From Mesostigma viride (Eukaryota; Streptophyta; Mesostigmatophyceae; Mesostigmatales; Mesostigmataceae): a stretch of 64,000 nt of DNA. The first letter of the stretch is position 1; each line of letters starts with the position of its first letter. The notes under the pieces are model-generated. The model did no database searches. It was not told the DNA's origin and saw only the letters and a list, made by a program, of their open reading frames with translations. The position numbers were made by a program, and so were the translations under genes. Of this stretch, positions 10,395 through 22,609 are shown piece after piece. The stretch covers positions 1,389,924-1,453,923 of the forward strand of contig RPFO01000065.1 in the NCBI GenBank assembly GCA_009746045.1. Reading direction: 5' to 3'.

Positions 10395-13300
10395 GCCACC
10401 TCGCTTGGTATGAGCAAAGTCGGGTACCCCCGCACCTCTCGTGCCCTCGCCAGCTCCGTCACATCGCCCGGCTCCATGGTTGCGTACACGACACCTTGCA
10501 GTAGGTGGACGCGTCAGATGCAACCACCTCACTGACGTGCCAAAGGTGCGCTTCGGTCAACCCTTAGCATGGGAGCCGAGGCCAGGGCACACTCTATGTA
10601 ACTCCTCCCGCACCCCGGCCCACAGCACCCAGGAGCGCTGCCCCCGGCCACCCTTGCAGGCTGATGAATTTGAAACATTGCTGCCAAATGGACAAACAAG
10701 CAGCTGCGGCTTAACATCTGCAGCCACAACCACCGCCCCAAGACGGCAGCCAGCCCCTCGGCCGTAGCTCGGCCTCGAGTGAGTATAGCCTGCGTGTGGG
10801 CGATCACAAGGTTGAGCTGCTTGACCGTTGGTTCCAGCACGCCGTTCCGTCGGTGCACCACCCCTAGGGCTTCCAGCTCGTCCCCTTCCAGGCATTCCTG
10901 AATATAGCGTGCGTGATGAGCTGGTTCACCGCCTCGCAGGTCCGCCCGTTGCTGGCCACCAAGTCATCAATGGTGATGGACAGCATGCATGGGGGCAGGG
11001 GGGTTTTCCAGGTCAATCTGAAGCTCCCCGGCGCGCTCCTCCTTGTACTCAATGGCCAATTAAGCGCAGTGGCTGGCCACACTCGTCGCGCACCAAGGTG
11101 AGCTCACCTGCGCTTGAGAGGTAGTTGACCTGGCGCCTCGGATCCAGGGCACCGGTCATGTAGAGCACAATCTCATGGATGGCCTCCCCCAGCGCCACCG
11201 CATGGGAATGTCCCATGGCCAGCACCTTGAGCACGGGCCACACCCTCCGCCTCGGCCCTGCTAGACCTACACTAGTCGACCACACACTAGGAAGCCCTTG
11301 GTAGTCCCACCACCACTCGGGCACCTCGAAGGAGTAGTATGTAGTATGACACGAGGTTGCTCTTGGCGAAGTAGCACCAGCCCTTGATGTAGACCTCCAC
11401 GAGGATGCCCAGGTGGGGTAGCAGGATCTTGGGGGGGTCCACCCACAGCAGGTTGACCAGCTTCCTGTTGACGATGAACCGTAGCTCACCCACCCCCTTG
11501 GCCACTCCAAAGCAGCCATCCACCCACTTGGGCCGCCTCTCCCGGAACGCCACCATCCCCACGCCCGCTGCCCGGCTCATGAGCTTGCCCCATTCAGCCA
11601 TGGAGCATCCCCGGCTGGGCTTGGGCACATTCCAATACTTTGCGCTCGCCACGACCGCTGGCTTGATGCAGTTCTCTTCGCTGGCATATATCTCCCGCCA
11701 GCTCGGCCGCATAGCCAACAGGTCGAGCAGCCCGGTGCCTTCCCCGCCAGTGACCTCCGCCTTCGGTAAACTCACCGCGTCCGCGCGCAGTTGTTCATAC
11801 TTATTCTGCTTCCCATATATTGCATCAGCACCTTCTTGCTCCTGGCCTGTCGCAACGCCCCCTACGCGGCGACTGTGCCAGGTGCAGTGCCTCTTGACCC
11901 TCGCAAGGGCCTCCTCCCTCCCCTTAGAGCACGCCCCTCTAGGGTTAGGAGGAGGGTCTTGCCCCCCCCCCCCAGCCAATTAAGCCAGCGCACTACCTTG
12001 CATTGCAGTGTGTACTCGCGGTGGCGGCGCGCACGTGGCACGCTGTCGCCGGCGTGCCGATCTCACCCTGCCCCACGCGGTGTACGCTGGCCTAAGTGGG
12101 TATGGCAGCGGGAAAAGGGAGCGGAGGGGATTCTATTTCCCTACTTGTTGAGCCTTGCTGAGCTTGTCCAAGAGGATCGCAGTTTGGAGAGCTGCCTTGA
12201 CAGCCGGGGTGGCTGACAGTGCAGCCTCCTCCCCCAATGGCAGGAGGTGGCTGACCACCTTCCACCCCCCCCCGCCTTGCCCCTCCACCTGCAGCAAGGC
12301 TGCCACCACCCTCGATCATTAGGTACTCCATGCCCACAAGCTCCCCGGCTGCTGAGCCCATGCAGCTCCTTGAGAAGGGTGTCCATGGCCAATGCAATGC
12401 CATTTTCATCATCAAGTTCATGACATTTTTCCTGTTCTCCATGTTCCGCGCCAATTTCCCTAGGCTTGACCGTCATGACCCACGACCGGATTCCCATCCC
12501 ATTGTCGCTGGCGTCCTCCAACACCCCCGGCAGCACCCGCTCCGAAATCCGATATTTCACGCTCTTGGCTCGGCTTGGCAGCGCCACCCCTTTCGAGGCC
12601 TTGAAGTGGCTTCCCGCCCCCTCCATTCCTCCCAGCGCTGCCTTCAAACCTTGCATGAATTTCTCGGCTGCGACCTCCCCCTCCTCGTCCTCCTCCTCGT
12701 CCTGATTTTCGGTTTCCGGAGGTGCCCCAACGAATGTCGCCAACCTCGCCCTCATTTCCTTTCCGACTGTCAGCCCCCCCACCTGCCGAAACCTTGGCCG
12801 CGCCTTTCGGCTTGGCCACTTCATTTTTTGTTGCGCAGGTGTCGTTGGTGCATGGCAGCGCCTGATCCTCCTCCTCGTTCGCCGCGAGATCTGCCACGGC
12901 CAGCAGTTTTGCCACCAACGTTCCGTTTGGGTCACGTGCGTCCAACACGTCGGCAACATCAACGTGGTCGGCCATGCAGCAACTGCACGACAGACTTCAG
13001 TTGGCTCGAGCTCCACGAGCTGGCGTCCGTCACCCAGTCCTCGGCACCGAAGACCTGCTCGACTGCCCCCACCGCCTCTGCGGGGCTGATGCACTTGGCG
13101 AGCAGAATGGCGAGCTGCTTCTTTTTGGCGCTGAAGGCGACTGGCGCGTGACTGGCGGCAGCAGCCCGCGGTGTGGGCGTCCGGCCGTCCTCCCCGCGTG
13201 CTGCATGCCTGCCCTGCATGCTGTAGCCTTGCGCCCCTTCGGCATTGCTGCTCAGGGCAAAAAATGGCTCCGACAGTACAGGTTCGTCAAACCAGAGGTT

Positions 13301-13456
13301 CGTTTCCCCTGGCTTGCTGTCGCCGCCCTGTTGAAAAGAAAAGAGGCCGACCTTAGCTAGGTGGGTTTGTTTTTGTCCTTTTTTGCGTGTCATGCGGCCT
13401 TGGCCCGGACGGCATTTTTTCGCCACGCAAATGTTGCGTCTGAACAAATGACGCAA
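10395..13456 (-). pseudogene. degraded reverse-transcriptase element E
   Basis: Several minus-strand frames, read from 13456 leftwards, form one decayed retroelement. 13456-12141 encodes a charged, Glu-rich region with no recognised domain. 11979-11287 encodes RT fingers with G-E-L-R-F-I-V-N-R-K-L-V-N and F-A-K-S-N-L-V-S-Y-Y. The frame then shifts to V-P-E-W-W-W-D-Y-Q-G-L-P. The catalytic palm motif T-I-D-D-L is at 10960-10974, followed by a connection region (10529-10861) with L-G-R-W-L-W-L-Q-M-L-S-R. RNase H follows at 9517-9788. RT followed by RNase H, with no integrase upstream, could suit a DIRS-like or other group; the window does not show a recombinase, so I leave the class open. Confidence 0.6.
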
Positions 13457-14760
13457 TGTGGCGGTCTAATTGCCGGCACTCTTACGTAAGGCTGCAGGGG
13501 TTATTAGTTAGGTCACATATTGCGTGAGAGAAGGAATCTAGATCTAGTTAATCACTACGCCATTAGCCAAGAAACCTGGACAGTGGCAGGTTTATATCTC
13601 AACGTAGCTCTTGCCACCTGGCCAAGAAAAACTGGCCAAAGTTTTGGCCACGACTGATCCGGATCAGGCCGCACCGGCCTCAAAAGGTATGTCACGTGAA
13701 CCCAATAACCTAGCTATAGCGGCTACCCTTCCATCTCACTATAAAGAAACTATGTTCAGCGAACCACGAGTATTTCATCATCGTTCAGGGCCAGGAAAGT
13801 CTCGACGCAGTGATGAGATTGCCTTTCTGTCATGAGATTGCTAGCTTTCCGCTAGCCTTCTTTTTGCGGCTTCGGCATGGCGCAGTTTAGTGTACCTGCA
13901 GATACCGTCAACAAGGTAAAGTCGTTATATCATTCGGTAAGTAATCTCGGACACGTTGTTGAAGGTTTGTGGTGATAATTTCGCTAACTTACTACTCCTG
14001 TGTACTAGTTTGTGGTTGTGGTTTTGTACAACCATCGTCGTAAGATTTTCATCAGTTTTGTTCATGATTAGCTGCGTCTGTACCTAATTTTCTAGAATGA
14101 CGATTGATTTAACATCTAAAGAAGTTGTAGATGGTAGCACGATGGTTTCTATTGCCTAAATTCTTCAGGAAAGATGGTATCATGGCCAGTTTTTTGTCAG
14201 CCTTTTGGCTTTGCTAGTAAAGGACGCCTGTGCATGCAGCAGTTGTGCAGTCCATGCAACATCTATGGAGGCCCCAGTGCCTTGCTGACGTAGAAAAGAA
14301 GTTCGATGCAGTGTTTGTATATTTTCATCCTAGGCATGCATATGGAGGTCATTTCTCATGTTCTGGATGCATGGGTAACACCGCCCCTTGCACCCCCTTG
14401 CTACGTGTGCATTTGGGCCTTGGTTTGTGAAGACGTCCAATATTGCATTAATTATCACTTGACATTGCATTGTAAGTGTCTTTTTTATCGCACCCGTGCA
14501 CCCCCCTGAGATTAGTGCTGTATTTAGCACCCACAGCTAGGACATTGCAACATGACTAATGACATGACCCCGAAGTAACTCCCTATATGCGTGTGCTTTG
14601 GTCCCAGTATGGACACTAGATTGTTGTCAGGCTGGTTTCTGGACATAATCATGCAAGGTGCAACCAGCCATAATTAGGGGTAGAGTTACACACTGGTCAA
14701 GTGGTCATCCAAGGGTTAAGTGCAGGCCTGGCGCGGTAAAATGGTGACTGTGCATTAATA
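13457..14760. other. intergenic stretch without recognisable gene
   Basis: Mixed-composition DNA. Small ORFs are unconvincing and no repeat termini were identified. Confidence 0.5.
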
Positions 14761-15115
14761 TTAAAAAATTAAATTACGACACGCAGACGCTACGCGTTGA
14801 TCAGGCGTCGCGTGACCGCCATGCGACCATTAATAGTTGTCGCGTATATTACATTCTCAATGATGTGGAGGCGGAGATGGAATGAGTATCTATAATATGT
14901 TGGCAATGTAACCTTGAGTGACAGGGTTGCTGGCGCCACGGCCCGAATCACTGTTATTACACTTGTACTGAATTGGGTCACATGCATACCCCCACCGACT
15001 TGGGGTTGGTATCCTTTATATATCCTGCAATGGACTGGAATCGTTGTCTCCTTGAATACATGTATGACTCACATGGGTCAGGGGGCCTGCCCATATTCAC
15101 CACCATATTAATCCC
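14760..15115 (-). mobile_element. degraded LINE 3' fragment
   Basis: The sequence around 14930-15060 resembles that around 31905-32000 (both contain CGGCCCGAATC, then GGTCACA and a CCC-CCAC-GACTTGGGG-like block). On the minus strand it gives a short peptide ending P-K-S-V-G-V, comparable to P-K-P-V-G-A in the better preserved LINE tail at 31883-32350. Only similarity by eye supports this. Confidence 0.35.
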
Positions 15116-15139
15116 TAAAAGGTGCTTACATTGTCCTAG

Positions 15140-15900
15140 GTCGCATTCATGCATGCATTCGCGTATCCATGCATGCAATCACTTCCATCCCTGCAAGCAT
15201 TCACGCATCCATGCATGCAAACACCATCCATCCACGCAAGCATTCACGTATCCGGATGCATGCAAACACCATCCACCCCAAGCACTCACACATTCATGCA
15301 TGCAAACACCATCCATCCATGCTAGCATTCACGTATCCATGCATGCAAACACCACCCATCCGTGCAAGCATTCGATCACGTATCCATGCATGCAAACACC
15401 ACCCATCCGTGCAAGCATTCACGCATCCATGCATGTAAACACCATCCACCCATGCAAGAATTCACGTATCCATGCATGCAAACACCATCCACCCCAAGTT
15501 TTCAGGTATCCATGCATGCAAACGCCACCCATCCATGCATGCAAACACCATCCACCCATGCAAGCATTCACACATTCATGCATGCAAACACCATCCATCC
15601 CTGCAAGCATTTACGTATCCATGCATGCAAACACCACCCATCCCTGCAAGCATTCACGTATCCATGCATGCAAACACCATCCATCCAGGCTGCAAGCATT
15701 CACGTATCCACGCATGCAAACACCATCCATCCCTGCAAGCATTAATGCAATATCGATTCGTGTGATTAGCACCCATCCTGCGAGCATCCATGCAATTACC
15801 ACCCATCCTGCGAACATTCACGTGCAATCCATGCATGCAGACACCGCCATCCATTCGATGCAAGCATTCACGTTTCCATGCAGCCACCCATCCTCGGCCC
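15140..15900. repeat. 43-bp minisatellite
   Basis: About 16 imperfect tandem copies of a 43-bp unit containing CATGCATGCAAACACCA and GCAAGCATTCACG. Some units are shortened to 20-30 bp. Because 43 is not a multiple of three, all three plus frames stay open and encode the same His/Cys-rich peptide pattern; this is an effect of the repeat, not evidence of a protein. Confidence 0.9.
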
Positions 15901-15959
15901 GCAGCATCATGCATGGTGAACACAGCATTTCCCTTGCCCGGTCTGCGGCCGGACTGTAA

Positions 15960-16783
15960 CACTGGACTGTCTCACCGCTTTAACAAAGACGGTTCAGGGC
16001 GATATATGTAGTCACCTCAAAGTTGCACCCGCACGGCCAGCAAATGCTGGGCCGCTGCCATCCCCACTTCACAAACACACCCTCTTTCAGAATCTGTCCA
16101 GTATTGTTGCCAAATGCATCCCCGTTCGAAAGAGCGACATAATGAAACCACACTGCGAATGAAACAACGCAGTTTGTTTAACATGCCACGGCGCCGAATA
16201 TTATACCTCAAGACCATAGCTGTGTAATGTCGGCGGGACCATGACGGGGTAATTACGCGCAATGACGAGACGATGACGCGCGTGATGAATAGGGAACTGT
16301 TTGATAACGAAAGGTTAGTGGTTGTAGTAGACTAATTATAGGTCGTTGATTATTCAATGAAGAGGCGGCACACTTTTGTTTTTGTTCATTATTGCACTGA
16401 CTTCCGCGCGATGAATCCCACTGAACTGAACTGAATGCACCGCGCGGCAAATCAATCGTCACCGGCGTTAACTATTGCAAGTACATATCGGAACCTGCAC
16501 GCCGATTGGCGACAATTCATTCCTTCCGGCGCAGGTGTACGGCGTACTTTTGGTATACTTGCCAGGTTTGTTGCGATTCTGTTGCATTGCGGAACTCAGA
16601 ATTGGTGGGTTTTCAGTTGCGGAACTAGGTGTTGCGATACTCGAGCACGCTCCCATTTCTCATCCAAACATCACTTTTGAGAAGTGAAGGTGCCATGGTG
16701 TGCCCATACCTGCCCTTAATCGAAGTGGATGATAATTTTTTTTTTTTGAGTTGCAATTCTTGTTGCGATACTGCGGGTGACCC
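15960..16783. other. intergenic stretch without recognisable gene
   Basis: No supported gene. A T-run lies at about 16738-16748. Confidence 0.45.
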
Positions 16784-16791
16784 CTGTAGGG

Positions 16792-18108
16792 CCAGGTTGT
16801 GAAATACGTCGGTACGTCAAATACGTCGGCCTCCAAAATACGGGTATATACGTAGACCCCGGCAGAATACGTCGGCTTGAATACGGCAAAATACGACAGT
16901 GTGCAATTCGGCCTTTAGAGCATGGTTATGAAAGGGCCTTTTGGGTTTGAGGCTTTAGGGTATAGTTATGCAATATGTTTACCACTCATGGCAAGGTGCA
17001 GTCAAGTCAGAACACTGACAACCATTACCATGCATGAATGAGACAACGAGCTATCAAATCTGATCATCCTATATCAAAATGGGTCATGAATGAATAACTA
17101 ATTGCCTTGTCTTTTGCTTCTGAAGAAGTTTGCCTGCCAGCAGCCACCGACTGGGAGCAGTGATCAGCCCTTTGTACTGACTCAGGCCGGAAATCATTGC
17201 CTTGAAAGACCGGCTCTGAGCCGCGTGAAAGGAAATTGCATTCTCAACAAAGAAGTTGGCCACCAGGAGCTGGCACTCCTCTTCGTTGCAGGGGTTCACA
17301 AACCTCGTCATTGTTTGCTGGCGAGGATCACCTGCAATGGCCGACCCCGAAGCAAGGCCCTGGCCGCTCTCCGCCACTGCCCTGAAGCTCAGGTGCTGCT
17401 GCCTCTTCGCCTTCAGCCCGGCCTTCTTGGCCCACAACTCCTGGAATTCTAGCTTCCGTTTCCCAATCTTTGCGTCAGGGCAGGCCTCTATGCCCTGCCC
17501 TGCGATGCCCGCAAAATGTGCGCGCATCCTGGTCGCACTGATCTGCTTGCCATCGCCACTGGTAAAATTGTGGCCGCAAAATGAGCAGCTAAACTTGACC
17601 TGCGAAACCGTATTCCCCAGAGCATCCTTAACAGTGACAGTCTTTTTTGCTACAAATTTATGCTCTGGCCCTTTGTCTGGCATGGCTGCAAAAACACGTT
17701 TGACAAGTAGCACAAAATCCGATGGCACACCGCCATGCAATATTAATCAAACAGGCTACGTTCCCAACACAGCTGGCATTTTCATCGTGCTGGCACTCTC
17801 TCCGTGTATGGAAATTTCAGTTAGCTTGCCAACTGCCAAGTCATTACCGTAGTGACTGGACTCAGGACTGACGAAAAGCCCAGTTCGTAGTAATCGAGCC
17901 TAGTTTGCATAGTAGAAGATCTTGGGGGAGGTACGCGCCGCGCCACGTTCCGGCTGGCCTCGCGCCAAGCACTGCCCCGGCTCGAACCTCGAAAATTTTT
18001 AAGTCCAAATCACGTATTCGGGACCAAATACGCGTAGAATACGTCGGGGCCAAAAAAACGCGTATTGCCGTATTTATTTTGACAATACGCACGTATTTCA
18101 CAACCTGG
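16792..18108 (-). mobile_element. hAT-type DNA transposon, internally deleted
   Basis: Terminal inverted repeats start CCAGGTTGTGAAATACGT at the left (16792) and match the reverse complement of the right end (18108). The 8-bp sequence CTGTAGGG flanks both sides (16784-16791 and 18109-18116), the target duplication length of hAT elements. Both ends carry many copies of an AATACGTCGG-like motif, as expected for transposase binding. Only one transposase fragment lies inside, on the minus strand, so this 1.3-kb copy depends on another source of transposase. Confidence 0.9.
17084..17740 (-). pseudogene. N-terminal part of hAT transposase (BED finger)
   Basis: 218 codons on the minus strand. A BED-type zinc finger is visible (C-S-F-C-G-H-N-F, then R-M-R-A-H-F-A-G). 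A basic, Q-rich linker follows, then V-A-N-F-F-V-E-N-A-I-S-F-H and F-K-A-M-I, matching the start of the hAT catalytic region where F-x-x-x-x-I-P-F is usual. The catalytic DDE core and the dimerisation domain are absent, so this is the surviving first exon or fragment. The reading frame itself is intact, and a repressor-like role for the DNA-binding fragment is conceivable but not shown. Confidence 0.75.
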
Positions 18109-18116
18109 CTGTAGGG

Positions 18117-18719
18117 CACACGCTTGTCGTTGTGTCTACAAGGGGTTGTGGTTCCTTCAATCACGTCACTGTGGAATCTTCATCTCAAGGTTGCCTGGAT
18201 ACTTGAAGTTCTGTGACCCAAGAAAGCAAACCAGGTAAAAGATCTTTCATATTTGGACTATGGATGATGTTGATGATCATTTTTAGTCGTTACATTGGTA
18301 TCGGAGGATCTCTACTTTGGTGTTTCACTTGGGTCATTACCTTCCGGGTAGTACAATGTTGAACAGCTAGATGTCTATCATCCGGGAAGAATCATGGAGT
18401 TGCGGCACAGCTCCAAGTGATATACAGAGAGAGACACATCCTGATGTGAATGTCTTGCTCTTTCTCACTGAAAGTCAGCCGTAAGCGTGTTTCTACTAGG
18501 TAGACGATCGCGACCTCATGTGGTAGTATGAGTAGTTCGAAGACACAATCACCTTTACAACACCCTACTGCATGATCCAGGTGCAAGAGATCCATCATCA
18601 TCTCGTGAACCTATTACTAGGGAAGGTGCTGAGAGAACTACCCTTACTCCACGGCGTCAACTTGATTTCAATTGTACTTCTATGTCTGAAGTGAGGCGGG
18701 CATCGTTGTCCGTCGGGCC
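18117..18719. other. sequence between two hAT elements, with a possible primer-binding site
   Basis: No gene recognised. At 18288-18304 the sequence TTACATTGGTATCGGAGG resembles the end of an LTR followed by a primer-binding site for initiator tRNA-Met (TGGTATCAGAGC), with one mismatch in the core. No matching LTR pair was found, so this may be a truncated retroelement. Confidence 0.3.
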
Positions 18720-20470
18720 CCGTGTTGGTTCGTACGGCACCTCGGGTATGAAAATACGTCGTATTCCACGGTACTGACGCTTTCGACAGTGTACACCGTA
18801 CGATTTTCACTGTTTTTCACTTTGGACTTAGCCGATTTTGGAGATCGCGGACGTGTCACGCGGTGGGGAGAGGCCCAGGAACCTGTCGGTGGTGCTGAAA
18901 TTGCAGCGAGTGCATAGCTACTTGCTAGTAAACGCGTGACGGTGTGCCTATTTACATTTTTTGACAGGATATTTTTTATTGCGCGGGAGAAAAGCTGTAT
19001 GTAAGGGGACAGCCTGGCAGAATCATAAGGTTTAGGGACGGGTGCACTTCAGAAGGCGCAGAAGAGTGACGTATATAAAGCAAATAGAGGGTGATGCGAC
19101 GGTTCATGCATTGTGCGCCAGGCAATCCTAAGAGGCGACCATCATTGCCTAGACTCCAGAGTTCCAGTCGTCAGAACTCAGAAGGGGAGAGGAGTATCCA
19201 TACCTCCACCTGATTGACGAGGTCAGAGGTGGAAAAGACCGTTCTTGGGAAAGACGTGGTTACTAGTCGGCCAGAGGTGGGCGTGCAAGGTGTGCGATTA
19301 CAAGTTCGGCAAGCCTGGCAACTTTAGCAAGGATCGCGCTGTCGGCCATCTCGGCCACATCCCCAACAAGGGAGCCACATTTTGCCAGCAGTCTGGGAAT
19401 GTAGAAGGCCTGACCGGGAGGCTTCAGGCGGCTGAGGCAGCCCGGTTGGAAAGGAGGGAGCAAAAGGCAGTGTTCGGTGCCCGCATTGCCAAGGCCCTGC
19501 TGCCTGCCGCTGCCTCGGGTGCTGGACCTTCTGGATCCGGCAAGGCTGTGCAGAAGACGATTCCACAGTGCTTTACTACAAATGCATGTGCAGTCCGCCT
19601 TGCCCAGGCCTCTTTCTTTTATGAAAATGGCATTCCGTTTCACGTGGCCGCCAGCTCATCGTACAAGAACATGATCGCGGCAGTGGTAAAGTATGGACAT
19701 GCCGCAGCAGTGAAGGGCAATATCGTTTCCCGCAGTTAACCTTTCCAAGCATATCCTCTGCAGTTGACAGTGTTTTATGGGCAGTTTGCCATATACTTTT
19801 CTCAGGCATGCCCTGGCATGCAGTTGACGGTGTGTTTTATGGGCTACTTGCCACTTATTATTTACTTTTTCAGGCACGTCCTTGGCAGTCTTATTGTATG
19901 GTCAATTCTGGGTTCATTGCCAATGATTTTATTTTTCAGGGATTCATGGCATGCACTTGTTGTCATTGTGCAGCGAAGCTGCCATCTATAGTGCTATGAT
20001 ATCCACTGCATCAAGGCTGCCAGAGCTCTGGGTGCATTATACCATTCAACCATGTGTTATGGTGTCAATAATGCATTGTAATAAAAGAGACCGGTGTTAG
20101 ATGGTCAATAGTTTGCATGTCCACAATATACAAATGTACTTGAAGGATGTATTGCAATGTCGATCGATCTACTAACTAAGTGTGGCAGGTGGCAAGTCAC
20201 TGCCATTATGCTCATTAATGAATAGCATAGAGCATAATAGTACATAGTAACATTTGTTGGCTGCAGGTCACACATCCTTAGAATACCCCGTATACTTTAA
20301 GCCTTGGCATCAATAATACCCCGTACTTTTTTACCACAATTTCAAAAATACCCGTAATGCCGTATTGCATATTTTTTCGCGTATTTTTTACCCCTCGCAA
20401 AAATACCCGTATTTTTACAGTACGCAAGGGTTTCACCGAGTACCCCGTACTGCCGTACGGACCAACACGG
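18720..20470 (+). mobile_element. second hAT-like DNA transposon remnant
   Basis: The left end reads CCGTGTTGGTTCGTACGGCA and the right end is the inverse of CCGTGTTGGTCCGTACGGCA, one mismatch in 20. Subterminal regions are rich in TACCCGTA/ATACG motifs. An intact N-terminal transposase ORF lies inside. The 8 bp flanking each side (18712-18719, 20471-20478) do not match, so the target duplication has decayed or the ends are placed one or two bases off. Between 19750 and 19990 there are three degenerate copies of a 70-80-bp unit. Confidence 0.75.
19245..19739 (+). pseudogene. N-terminal part of a second hAT transposase
   Basis: 164 codons. W-A-C-K-V-C-D-Y-K-F starts a BED-type zinc finger, with histidines in V-G-H-L-G-H. 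After an Ala/Gly-rich linker, A-S-F-F-Y-E-N-G-I-P-F-H-V and Y-K-N-M-I mark the beginning of the hAT catalytic region; the ORF ends there. The order and spacing equal those in the hAT fragment at 17084-17740, but the sequences differ widely, so two hAT families are present. Confidence 0.75.
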
Positions 20471-22015
20471 CCGCCGTAAGACGGGAGCCAATACTACCCT
20501 GTTGAGTTAACATGACAGGCAAACTATTGTAATACGCCTTACTTTGTCAAGTGGTATATTAGTTGTCATGGATTTATTATGCTTATATTAAATATGTACT
20601 GGGTTTTATTATGGGATTAGTATCTGGGATTAATAATGTAACTCACCGCCAGAAGGTCATTGTACTGGAGGCTCTACCGAGGTGATGGGATTAATTCCTG
20701 GAGAAGACCTGAGTCATAGAATATAACCTGTATGTCAAGGAGACAACCAGCGCAGGCCAGAAATCGGGAGAATCCGGACCATGGTAGCTCGAGCCTGCCG
20801 TTATCTTGTATGTATTTAATTCTGTGTGTTTCCAATATCTGGTGGTACTCTGTAATGCCACTTCCATAGGTTTTTCTCCATTTCTCATGGAATGGTTTTC
20901 CCTGTGGCAGATCTGCTTCTTTTCCAGTTCCTTAAAAGAAAGGGCTGGGGGGATGGCATTGGCCATTAACCCATGGTCCGACATCTGTTCAAGCTTCAAG
21001 CTGGAGTGAAGGACATTTCAAGCTACTTCAAGGGTCCCTGACAGGGGATGTGATCCCTAAAGAAAAGAAGGGATTGGAGTTAACGTAAAGGATTTACGTT
21101 AGATGGATAGAGATTGTTACGCTCTTTCCAACGGCACCTTGAGCGCCTCATTTGGTTATGGGACGTAAAAGTTATGACGTTTCCTAGGCTGTGCCGACAG
21201 TACCCGGCGCGCCACTGTGCCGGGCGCGTACGGACACAGGATGTACAAGTGTCACTTTGATAGTCCGCAGGACGTTGACAGGACTTGTACAGGACTTGAT
21301 GGTCAATTGATAGGTAGGCGTGCTGTAGCGCGCCAGGACCTATGAGACAATTGATGCTGAGTAATGTACGGATAGGTCCACAGGACTAGCCGTATGGACA
21401 ATTAATAGATCTGCGCGCCAAAGGCGTGCCAGAGTCTGAGTGATCAATTGATTGACACTTCAGCTCTGACAGTGCAGCTGAATACTTGGACGCGTCCCTA
21501 GCAAGTTATATGTGTGACTTGGTAGCACCAGGACGCTAGCTCTTGCGTGCACGTTCTCTTGGCACTGCGACCTTGTCGTCTGTGCTGCGTGCAGCCTTGG
21601 AAGTGACGTGACTTACGTCTGTGTTTTCCTTATTCAATAAAGGCAACATTCCTGCAAGAGCCATGGCGTTCTTCGGCATTACTCTCTCACAACTATAGTG
21701 CATGTCCATGCCTCGATCGGCGCCATACAGTACGTAAGCACCGCGTGAAGACCAGGGCCTTGAAGAGCATATTCGATTGCGGTGCTCGCCCAGGTCCTTC
21801 GAGTGCCAGTAGGTTTTGAGCGAACGTAGCCTGGTCCTCAATTGATATATATTCATTGAGAATGATATAAATTACGGAGGTGAGATTGGCATGCAACATA
21901 AGGAAAAACCCGAAAAGAAGAACAACCCTGAAGAAATAAATAGTAATCCGACTGGCAGTCTGGCACGGACATCCAAGGATCACGCCACTCACAGCTGCAC
22001 AAGGTACAACTAACT
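20471..22015 (+). mobile_element. 3' end of LTR retrotransposon F (relative of A-C)
   Basis: At 21059-21077 a polypurine run AAAGAAAAGAAGGGATTGG is followed by AGTTAACG, the same arrangement as PPT plus LTR start in B and C. A second PPT-like run lies at 20933-20948. The presumed LTR (from 21078) includes CACAGGACTAGCC and GACTTGGTAGCACCA, the latter nearly identical to CACTTGGTAGCACCA in the B LTR. Its end is uncertain; TAACT at 22011-22015 would fit the family terminus. No 5' part or duplication was found. Confidence 0.5.
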
Positions 22016-22079
22016 ACATCACAAAACTACGACACGCAGCAACATCGCTGCCGGCCCACCATGCAGGCCTGGGAGGGAT

Positions 22080-22600
22080 CTAGACCGCATGGGTCGCGAC
22101 AACTGAGTCGGCCCGGGTGCGGCGGAATAACACATCAGCCACATTGCGAGTGAGGGTGAATGACAGGCGCTGCCGCCATGCAACACGATCGGACCACCAC
22201 GGCGTGCGGGCAGACCACGGGGCACTCCGACCCTCGAGGTCAAGGCGGTCTTCACGGCGCTGGCAGTACTCGTGGAAAAACTCCGCTGTCTTGGTTGGGG
22301 CCCATGGCCCCGAACTCCTCAAGGACAAAGGGGATGACCCGGTGGGGCCCCTCATTGCCGTAGGAGGCAAACTTGTCGCGCTCAGCCACCCTAGCTGCAG
22401 CTGCAGTGCCGGCATCCACAGCCGCCCAGAGGATGTGGCGACCGGAGAGCGGCCGAGCCACGGAGGGCATCGATGAGCAGGTGGCAACCCTGCATGCCCA
22501 TCGTAGTCAAGCACGGTAATGTCGGGGCGGAGGTTGCCAGGGTGAGTAGAGGGCGGCCCCATCCGCATCCTTAATTGCACAGTTGATTGATGTTGCATTT
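22080..22600 (-). pseudogene. degraded LINE-like C-terminal region
   Basis: Split over three minus-strand frames: L-R-P-D-I-T-V-L-D-Y-D-G, then V-A-E-R-D-K-F-A-S-Y-G and V-I-P-F-V-L-E-E-F-G-A-M-G, then a closing helical segment. This succession (RPD-x-V, an A-x-x-K-x-Y-G helix, PFV-E-x-G-A-x-G) is seen at the C-terminus of some RT-bearing elements. Frameshifts show that it is not functional. Confidence 0.45.
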
Positions 22601-22609
22601 CTGTAGTTA

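Noticed and set aside
15140..15900. Long His/Cys-rich ORFs in three frames
   Set aside because: They arise from a 43-bp tandem repeat; the unit length keeps all frames open, and composition follows the repeat.
18712..20478. 8-bp target duplication for the second hAT element
   Set aside because: The flanking octamers GTCGGGCC and CCGCCGTA do not match, so I do not claim one.
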